Assembly: GCA_030688605.1 (NCBI GenBank)
Contig: JAUYJB010000158.1
Coordinates: 1 to 42,101 of the forward strand
From: Hyphomicrobiales bacterium
Lineage (GTDB): Bacteria; Pseudomonadota; Alphaproteobacteria; Rhizobiales; NORP267
DNA length: 42,101 nt
Reading direction: 5' to 3'
Part shown: piece after piece, positions 36,721 to 42,101 of the stretch
Layout of the letters: each line of letters opens with the position of its first letter
Position numbering within the stretch: the stretch's first letter is position 1
The notes under the pieces: model-generated
Seen by the model: only the letters and a program-made list of their open reading frames with translations
Databases searched by the model: none
What the model was told of the DNA's origin: nothing
Made by a program: the position numbers and the translations under genes

Positions 36721-37365
36721 CTAGCGTTCATTCGTGTTGAGAATAAGATTGTCGTTTATCCAGAAGAGCTTAGGGTCAAAGTTGAGGCCCGCGACCAGGT
36801 CGAACACGGCGACCTGCGTGGTCAGGCCCTGGGCGTCGACGACGGTCCATTGCTTGAGGGCGAAGATCGGGCCGCCGAAGATCAGGGTGAGCTGGCCCGG
36901 AGCGCTCCCCGACGCCGCCTCCACGGTCACTTCGATGTCGCCCAAGCGGCGCTCGAAGCCGACGATCCGCGCATCCTTGAACAGATCGACGCGCTTGCCG
37001 AGCAACAGGCTGAGCGGCGTGGTGACGAGCGGATATTTCTGCGTCGACTGCAGCTTGCGGTCCTCGATGCCGACCCAGAAACCGTCGGCGACGACCAGAA
37101 TCGGGTTGGGCGGGGAATATTCGAAGCGCATGCGCCCGGGCCGCTGCAGGTAGAAATTGCCTTCCGCGAACTCGCCATCGGGCCCGATCTGGGTGAAGCG
37201 GCCCTTCACGCTTCCCAGGCTGTTGATATAGGCGTTGATCTGGCGGACGATGGCGATCTGGTCTTCGTTCAGTTCGATGCCCGTGCGGGCCTGCGCCGGA
37301 AGCACGGCGAGCGCGATGATGGCCAGGATCGCCACTGCAATTGCCGCCATGCCGATGCGCTTCAT
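36721..37365 (-). CDS. lolA: LolA-family outer-membrane lipoprotein carrier
   Basis: LolA shuttles lipoproteins through the periplasm to the outer membrane. The 214-residue protein has a clean signal peptide (KRIGMAAIAVAILAIIALAVLPAQA) and then the LolA half-barrel pattern INAYINSLGSVKGRFTQIGPDG, ERPGRMRFEY-like and NPILVVADGFWV. The ATG at 37365 is chosen because AAGGAG stands six bases before it; an upstream ATG (37392) has none. It lies between ftsK and xth, as in relatives. Family assignment is good; whether it is the main LolA cannot be told. Confidence 0.9.
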   Translation of the reverse strand: MKRIGMAAIAVAILAIIALAVLPAQARTGIELNEDQIAIVRQINAYINSLGSVKGRFTQIGPDGEFAEGNFYLQRPGRMRFEYSPPNPILVVADGFWVGIEDRKLQSTQKYPLVTTPLSLLLGKRVDLFKDARIVGFERRLGDIEVTVEAASGSAPGQLTLIFGGPIFALKQWTVVDAQGLTTQVAVFDLVAGLNFDPKLFWINDNLILNTNER

Positions 37366-37514
37366 CAATCGCTCCTTGCGCTCTTCGCTCATGCTTCAAC
37401 CCTTGACAACAGACCTTTGTGGCAAGATCGCGACGCTGGCACGGCCGCAATCTGCCGCTACCCCGATCGATCACCCCCTCGCTCGGTCGTCCCTCAGGTC
37501 GATCGTCTGCCCCG

Positions 37515-39968
37515 TCAATCCGCCCCCTCGAGCAGGATCTCGCGCTTGCCGGCATGGTTGGCGGGGCCGACGATCCCCTCCTCCTCCATGCGCTCGATGA
37601 TGGTCGCGGCGCGGTTATAGCCGATCGACAGGCGGCGCTGGATATAGCTGGTCGAGGCCTTGCGGTCGCGCAGCACGACTTCCACCGCCTGCTGATAGAG
37701 ATCGTCGCCCTCGCCGCCGAAGCCGGCCATGATGTCGTAGCCCCCCTCTTCCGGCTCCTCGGTGACCGCGTCGAGATATTCCGGCGTGCCCTGGTTCTTG
37801 AGGTAGCAGACGACGCGCTCGAGGTCGGCGTCGGAGACGAACGGCCCGTGAACACGGGTGATGCGCCCGCCGCCGGCCATGTGCAGCATGTCGCCCAAGC
37901 CCAGGAGCTGCTCCGCGCCCTGCTCGCCGAGAATGGTGCGGCTGTCGATCTTCGAGGTGACCTGAAACGAGATGCGGGTCGGGAAATTGGCCTTGATGGT
38001 GCCGGTGATGACGTCGACGGAAGGCCGCTGCGTGGCGGTGATGAGGTGGATGCCGGCGGCCCGCGCCATCTGCGCCAGGCGCTGCACGGCGCCCTCGATC
38101 TCCTTGCCGGCGACCATCATCAGGTCGGCCATCTCGTCGACGACGACGATGAGATAGGGCATCGGCTCGGGCGCCATCTCCTCGGTCTCGTAGAGCGCCT
38201 CGCCGGTCTCCGGGTCGAACCCGGTCTGCACGGTGCGGGAGATGGTCTCGCCGGCCTCGAGCGCCTGGCCGACGCGCTGGTTGAAGCCGTCGATGTTGCG
38301 CACGCCGAGCTTCGACATCTTCATGTAGCGCTCTTCCATCTCCCGCACCGTCCATTTCAGCGCCACGACGGCCTTTTTCGGGTCGGTGACCACCGGGGCG
38401 AGGAGATGGGGAATGCCGTCATAGACCGACAGTTCCAGCATCTTCGGGTCGACCATGATCATCCGGCATTGCTCGGGTGGCAGGCGGTAGATCAGCGACA
38501 GGATCATGGTGTTGATGCCGACCGACTTGCCCGACCCGGTGGTCCCGGCGATCAGCAGATGCGGCATGCGGGCAAGATCGGCGATGACCGGCTCGCCGCC
38601 GATGGTCTTGCCGAGCGCCAGCGGCAGCCGGGCCTTGGAGCGTTCATAGTCCTGCGAGGCCAGGATCTCGCGCAGGAAGACGATCTCGCGTTCGGAATTC
38701 GGCAGTTCGATGCCGATGACGTTGCGGCCGGGCACGACGGCGACGCGGCAGGCGATGGCGCTCATCGAGCGGGCGATGTCGTCGGCAAGCCCGATCACGC
38801 GCGCCGACTTGATGCCCGGCGCGGGCTCCAGCTCGTAAAGGGTGACGACCGGGCCCGGGCGCACATTGATGATTTCGCCCTTGACGCCGAAATCGTCGAG
38901 CACGCCTTCGAGCAGCCGCGCATTCTGTTCCAGTGCCTGGGTGCTGACGGTGGTCTTGCGCGCCGCGCTCTTGGCGGCCGTGAGAAGTTGCAGATGCGGC
39001 AGCCGGTAGGTGCTGCCGGCAAACAGCGACGGCTGCGCCTCGCGGGCGGCCCGCTGACCCGGCCTCGGCGCCGGCGCCCGGGCCTCGACATTGTAGCACT
39101 TAGCCGCTGTCGCCTGCGCGTCGTCGGAGGGCGCCGCGCCGGGCGCCCGCAGGCCGGCAAAGTGCGGTTCGATGCGCCCGTCCGGCAGCACGTGAAAATC
39201 GCCGGCGTCAGGGTCTGTCCGTCCGAGCAGGCGGTCGCGCAGCCGGCGCCAGTCGCGGGCGTAACGGATGAGCCGCTTGGTCCGGGCGCGCGCGGCAAGC
39301 ACGAGATGTTCGAGCGCGCCGATGAGGCTCATGGGCGCGGCCGCGTCCTCGTCCTCGGTGTCGAAATCCTCCCCGCCGCGGTCGACGAGAAGGCGGGCGA
39401 GGCTCATTTGCGCGGCATAGGCGAGGCCTGCCAGTGTCGCGGCGGCGAAGATGAGCCCGCCGAGCGCGTGGGTGAGGAGGTTTGCCGGCAGGGCCAGCGC
39501 CGACAGGGCCAGCGCCAGCACCCTGTCGCCGAGAAAACCGCCGAGGCCGCTGGGCAGCGGCCAGGTGACCGGCACCGGCCAGGTGGCGGCGCAGGCGCTC
39601 GCCGCGATGAGCGCGCCGATGGCGGCAAGCACCCGCCGGCGCCGGCGCGGAAACGGGCTCTGGGTCAGGGCGAGCCAGCCCCAGCGCCACAATAGAAAAA
39701 TGAGAATGACCGCGCCGAGCCCGAAGATCTGCATCGCCAGATCGGCGGCGACCGCGCCCGGATAGCCGAGCAGGTTCTGCTGCGCGCGGGCCGCGGCATG
39801 GTTGAGGCTCGGGTCCTGGATCGACCAGGTGGCCATGGCCAGTGCCAGCGCCAGGCCGGCGATGATCATCGCGCCGCCGGAAAGCTCGGCCGCCCATCGG
39901 CGCGTCAGGCGGCGAAGCGGTTCCGGAAAGATCAGGTCAACCGCGAGCGACCGGCTGAACAGTCCCAT
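37515..39968 (-). CDS. ftsK: DNA translocase FtsK
   Basis: FtsK anchors at the division septum and pumps chromosome ends apart, activating dimer resolution at dif. The 817-residue protein has four N-terminal membrane segments (about 30-190), a short linker, the alpha/beta motor with Walker A GTTGSGKS (about 473-480) and Walker [13 protein letters not shown] (about 605), and the gamma DNA-reading winged helix at the C-terminus ([28 protein letters not shown]). The ATG at 39968 gives the usual MGLFSRSL start. A CtrA box lies 67-81 bases upstream. Confidence 0.96.
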   Translation of the reverse strand: MGLFSRSLAVDLIFPEPLRRLTRRWAAELSGGAMIIAGLALALAMATWSIQDPSLNHAAARAQQNLLGYPGAVAADLAMQIFGLGAVILIFLLWRWGWLALTQSPFPRRRRRVLAAIGALIAASACAATWPVPVTWPLPSGLGGFLGDRVLALALSALALPANLLTHALGGLIFAAATLAGLAYAAQMSLARLLVDRGGEDFDTEDEDAAAPMSLIGALEHLVLAARARTKRLIRYARDWRRLRDRLLGRTDPDAGDFHVLPDGRIEPHFAGLRAPGAAPSDDAQATAAKCYNVEARAPAPRPGQRAAREAQPSLFAGSTYRLPHLQLLTAAKSAARKTTVSTQALEQNARLLEGVLDDFGVKGEIINVRPGPVVTLYELEPAPGIKSARVIGLADDIARSMSAIACRVAVVPGRNVIGIELPNSEREIVFLREILASQDYERSKARLPLALGKTIGGEPVIADLARMPHLLIAGTTGSGKSVGINTMILSLIYRLPPEQCRMIMVDPKMLELSVYDGIPHLLAPVVTDPKKAVVALKWTVREMEERYMKMSKLGVRNIDGFNQRVGQALEAGETISRTVQTGFDPETGEALYETEEMAPEPMPYLIVVVDEMADLMMVAGKEIEGAVQRLAQMARAAGIHLITATQRPSVDVITGTIKANFPTRISFQVTSKIDSRTILGEQGAEQLLGLGDMLHMAGGGRITRVHGPFVSDADLERVVCYLKNQGTPEYLDAVTEEPEEGGYDIMAGFGGEGDDLYQQAVEVVLRDRKASTSYIQRRLSIGYNRAATIIERMEEEGIVGPANHAGKREILLEGAD

Positions 39969-40034
39969 CGAGGCACTCCCAACGCACAAAACAAACAAAC
40001 GCGACACCCACTGCCGAACCCTAAGGGGAGGTGG

Positions 40035-40049
40035 TTAAGCGGCGCTTAA
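40035..40049. promoter_or_regulatory. CtrA binding box upstream of ftsK
   Basis: TTAA-GCGGCGC-TTAA is a perfect CtrA full site and lies within a 19-base dyad (GGTTAAGC/GCTTAACC). It is in the amt-ftsK gap, the only other full TTAA-N7-TTAA I found besides the one in oriC. CtrA control of ftsK is inferred. Confidence 0.7.
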
Positions 40050-40079
40050 CCCTATGGCATTTAGTGCCGGCGCGCGGCC

Positions 40080-40109
40080 AAAAAAGACCCCCCGGCTTCA
40101 GCCCGGGTC
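40080..40109 (-). terminator. Intrinsic terminator of the first amt gene
   Basis: On the minus strand GACCCGGGC, loop TGAA, and GCCGGGGGGTC form a bulged GC-rich hairpin followed by TTTTTT (40085-40080), about 40 bases after the amt stop and before the ftsK CtrA box. Confidence 0.7.
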
Positions 40110-40147
40110 GAGACGCATGACAAGGCCGCCCGATCGCCGCCGTTTCC

Positions 40148-41371
40148 TCAGCGCGTCGGCAGGTCTGTCTCCGGATTGGCGCTGATCTGGTGGATCGCGA
40201 GATCCGCGCCCTGCAGCTCCTCATCCCGCGTCAGCCGCAATCCGACCGTCGACTTCAGGGCGCCGTAGATGACGAGGCCGGCGCCGAAGGCGTAAGCCGC
40301 GCCCGCCACCGAGCCGATGAGCTGGGAAAAGAAGGCGACGCCGCCAAGGCCGCCCAACGCCTCGAGGCCGAAAACGCCGGCGGCGATGCCGCCCCACAGG
40401 CCGCACATGCCGTGCAGCGGCCAGACGCCGAGCACGTCGTCGATCTTCCAGCGGTTCTGGCACAGATTGAAGCCGGTGACGAAGAGGGCGCCGGCGGCGG
40501 CGCCGATGACGAGCGCGCCGATGGGGTGAACCAGGTCGGAGCCGGCGCAGATGGCCACCAGCCCGGCGAGCGCCCCATTGTGCACGAAGCCGGGGTCGTT
40601 GCGGCCGACGAACAGCGCCGCAAGGATGCCGCCGGCCATGGCCATCAGCGAGTTCATGGCGACGAGGCCGGAGATCGCCGCCAGCGATCCGGCGCTCATC
40701 ACGTTGAAGCCGAACCAGCCGATGCACAACAGCCAGGAGCCGAGCGCCAGCCACGGGATGCTCGACGGCGGAATGCCGACCGCCCGGCCCTGGGCGTCAT
40801 AGCGTCCGGTGCGCGGCCCGAGCAGAATGACCGCGCCGAGCGCCATCCAGCCGCCGACCGCGTGGACCACGATGGAACCTGCGAAATCGTGGAACTCGGC
40901 GCCGAAGCGCGCCGCGAGCCGGTCCTGGACGCCGAAATTGCCGTTCCACACCGCGCCCTCGAACAGCGGATAGGCGACGGCGACGATGATGGCGGTGGCC
41001 AGGCACTGCGGCAGAAAACGCATGCGCTCGGCGATGCCGCCGGAGATGATGGCGGCGATGGCGGCCGCGAAGGTCAACAGGAAGAAGAACTTGACCAGCG
41101 TCAGCCCCTGGCCGGCGAAGCCTTCCGCGCCGCCCGAAATCGCCGCCGCGCTCTGGAAGAAGCCGACGCCATAGGCGATGAGGTAGCCGATGAAGAAATA
41201 GGCGACGGTGGAGATGGCGAAATCGACGATGATCTTGACCAGGGCGTTGACCTGGCTGCGGCGGCGCACGGTGCCGACCTCGAGAAAGGCGAAGCCGCCA
41301 TGCATGGCGAAGACGAGGATGGCGCCCATCAGTACGAAGAAGACGTCGGCGCCGATCGGTTGCGGTTCCAT
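40148..41371 (-). CDS. amt: Ammonium transporter (Amt family)
   Basis: Amt proteins form trimeric ammonium channels in the inner membrane. The 407-residue protein has about eleven membrane helices, starting MEPQPIGADVFFVLMGAILVFAMHGGFAFLEVG. The conserved aspartate is in HDFAGSIVVHAVGG together with the first pore histidine, and the second histidine in PLHGMCGLWGG. It has no cleavable signal, and a short cytoplasmic tail. AGGGGGAA precedes the ATG. A sigma-54-like promoter lies upstream, fitting nitrogen control. A second amt gene runs ahead of it. Confidence 0.93.
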   Translation of the reverse strand: MEPQPIGADVFFVLMGAILVFAMHGGFAFLEVGTVRRRSQVNALVKIIVDFAISTVAYFFIGYLIAYGVGFFQSAAAISGGAEGFAGQGLTLVKFFFLLTFAAAIAAIISGGIAERMRFLPQCLATAIIVAVAYPLFEGAVWNGNFGVQDRLAARFGAEFHDFAGSIVVHAVGGWMALGAVILLGPRTGRYDAQGRAVGIPPSSIPWLALGSWLLCIGWFGFNVMSAGSLAAISGLVAMNSLMAMAGGILAALFVGRNDPGFVHNGALAGLVAICAGSDLVHPIGALVIGAAAGALFVTGFNLCQNRWKIDDVLGVWPLHGMCGLWGGIAAGVFGLEALGGLGGVAFFSQLIGSVAGAAYAFGAGLVIYGALKSTVGLRLTRDEELQGADLAIHQISANPETDLPTR

Positions 41372-41438
41372 TCGGCCGTTCCCCCTGTTTCGGGCTTGTT
41401 TTTCGGCCGAGCGGCGGCCGAAGATCGATCATCTGCCT

Positions 41439-41455
41439 AAACAATGATCATGCCA
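41439..41455 (-). promoter_or_regulatory. Sigma-54-like promoter of amt
   Basis: On the minus strand TGGCATGATCATTGTTT fits the -24/-12 pattern TGGCAC-N5-TTGC at all but two positions (TGGCA at 41455-41451, TTGT at 41444-41441). Transcription would start about 58 bases before the amt ATG. No clear NtrC dyad is visible nearby. Confidence 0.6.
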
Positions 41456-41518
41456 ATTGCGCGAATGGATGAAAAGATTTTGATTATCAATATGTTATAA
41501 GGTCGCAGTCAGCGCGGG

Positions 41519-41579
41519 AAAAAAAGGCAACGCCCAATAAGCAGGCAGAAACTTTAGGCGATCTGCCTATTCCTTGGGC
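41519..41579 (-). terminator. Terminator between the two amt genes
   Basis: On the minus strand GCCCAA...AGGCAG pairs with CTGCCT...TTGGGC (arms 41579-41563 and 41548-41532), followed by GTTGCC and seven T residues (41525-41519). It separates the partial upstream amt gene from the promoter of the next one. The rest of this 295-base gap shows no gene. Confidence 0.6.
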
Positions 41580-41666
41580 AAAAAAACGGGCACGGCAGCG
41601 CGCCGCGCCCGCATCTGGTCGGGTATCGAGCGGTCGGCGGGGAGGAGCGCGCCGGCCGCTGGCCGC

Positions 41667-42101
41667 CTACTGGACCACTTCGCCGTGCAGGCCGATGTCG
41701 AGCCCCTCGACCTCGGTCTCGCGCTCGACCCTGAGCCCGATCAGGGCGTCAATGATCTTCAGGATCACGAAGCTCGCCACAGCGCTCCAGACGATGGTGG
41801 CGGCGATGCCGTATATCTGGGTGATCACCTGGCCGCCATTGCCTTCCAGGAGGCCGGCGGTGCCGCCATAGGCTTCGGCGGCGAAAACGCCGGTCAGCAC
41901 GGCGCCGGTGATGCCGCCGACGCCGTGGATGCCGAACACGTCGAGCGAATCGTCGTAGCCGAGCCTGGCTTTCAGCCAGACCACGGCCCAGAAGCACAAG
42001 ATGCCGGCGGCAAGCCCGATGAACAGAGCCCCCACCGGGGTGACGAAGGCGCAGGCCGGCGTAATCGCGACCAGGCCGGAGATGGCGCCGGAGATGATGC
42101 C
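41667..42101 (-). CDS. amtB: Ammonium transporter, C-terminal part (cut by window edge)
   Basis: The visible 144 residues are the C-terminal third of an Amt channel; the frame is open to the last base of the window, so the start lies outside. GIISGAISGLVAITPACAFVTPVGAL and the pore-histidine motif GIHGVGGITGAVLTGVFA are typical, and the hydrophilic tail EVEGLDIGLHGE matches rhizobial AmtB proteins. It is transcribed toward the other amt gene. In relatives glnK (PII) often precedes such a gene; that cannot be seen here. Confidence 0.9.
   Translation of the reverse strand, partial: GIISGAISGLVAITPACAFVTPVGALFIGLAAGILCFWAVVWLKARLGYDDSLDVFGIHGVGGITGAVLTGVFAAEAYGGTAGLLEGNGGQVITQIYGIAATIVWSAVASFVILKIIDALIGLRVERETEVEGLDIGLHGEVVQ

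Noticed and set aside
39188-39200. CACGTGAAAA in ftsK as a further parS site
   Set aside because: Only one half-site matches; the left half is lost.
37419-39695. 758-codon open frame on the plus strand opposite ftsK
   Set aside because: It is antisense to a clearly conserved ftsK; composition (Asp/Arg/His/Gly-rich without motifs) is what high-GC antisense frames give.

Overview
The window is a GC-rich stretch (coding DNA with strong third-position GC) of an alphaproteobacterial chromosome. Gene content and order (coaA-hisE-hisF-hisA-hisH-DUF2628-hisB / hslVU / smr-mltA-tim44 / fxsA-secB / dnaQ-coaE-aroE-maf-ppsR / hemE / rho / mnmE-mnmG-rsmG-parA-parB / holA-lptE-leuS / ftsK / amt) point to the order Hyphomicrobiales (Rhizobiales). 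CtrA-type boxes (TTAA-N7-TTAA), GANTC sites and Rhizobiales-type palindromic repeats agree. I cannot name the genus.

The window very probably carries the chromosomal replication origin and the centromere. The ppsR-hemE gap (about 14381-14830) is the place where oriC lies in Caulobacter and Rickettsia. Here it holds DnaA-box-like sequences, TCCCCA motifs, GANTC sites, a perfect CtrA box and an AT-rich stretch. Most genes to the left run leftward and most genes to the right run rightward, away from it. Between 5 and 8.5 kb to the right are three parS-like palindromes (before mnmE, between mnmE and mnmG, and inside rsmG) followed by parA and parB. A second perfect CtrA box lies before the division translocase ftsK, so replication, segregation and division genes appear to share CtrA control.

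Layout: 91-4779 histidine biosynthesis operon plus pantothenate kinase (minus strand); 4989-6868 HslVU protease; 6858-9430 smr, mltA and tim44; 9584-10744 fxsA and secB; 10766-14380 a tightly overlapping ppsR-maf-aroE-coaE-dnaQ run; oriC; 14831-17394 hemE and rho; 17443-19482 a DUF255 thioredoxin-fold protein on the opposite strand; 19599-25327 mnmE-mnmG-rsmG-parA-parB. Then comes an accessory island (25330-27180) with two unrecognised, lower-GC genes, one with a HEPN-like R-N-x3-H motif. It separates parB from holA-lptE-leuS (27182-31363). A second loose region (31364-33625) has a GYD protein, a probable cyclase remnant, YggS and large palindromic repeats. The right end holds an L,D-transpeptidase, an orphan OmpR-type regulator, a stand-alone cyclic-nucleotide-binding protein, exonuclease III, a candidate small RNA, LolA, FtsK and two ammonium transporters (one cut by the window edge) with a sigma-54-like promoter.

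The most noteworthy items are the oriC/CtrA/parS arrangement, a candidate small RNA of about 139 nt with an anti-Shine-Dalgarno-like loop (36499-36637), and the HEPN-like gene pair inserted after parB. I found no CRISPR array, transposase, rRNA or tRNA.
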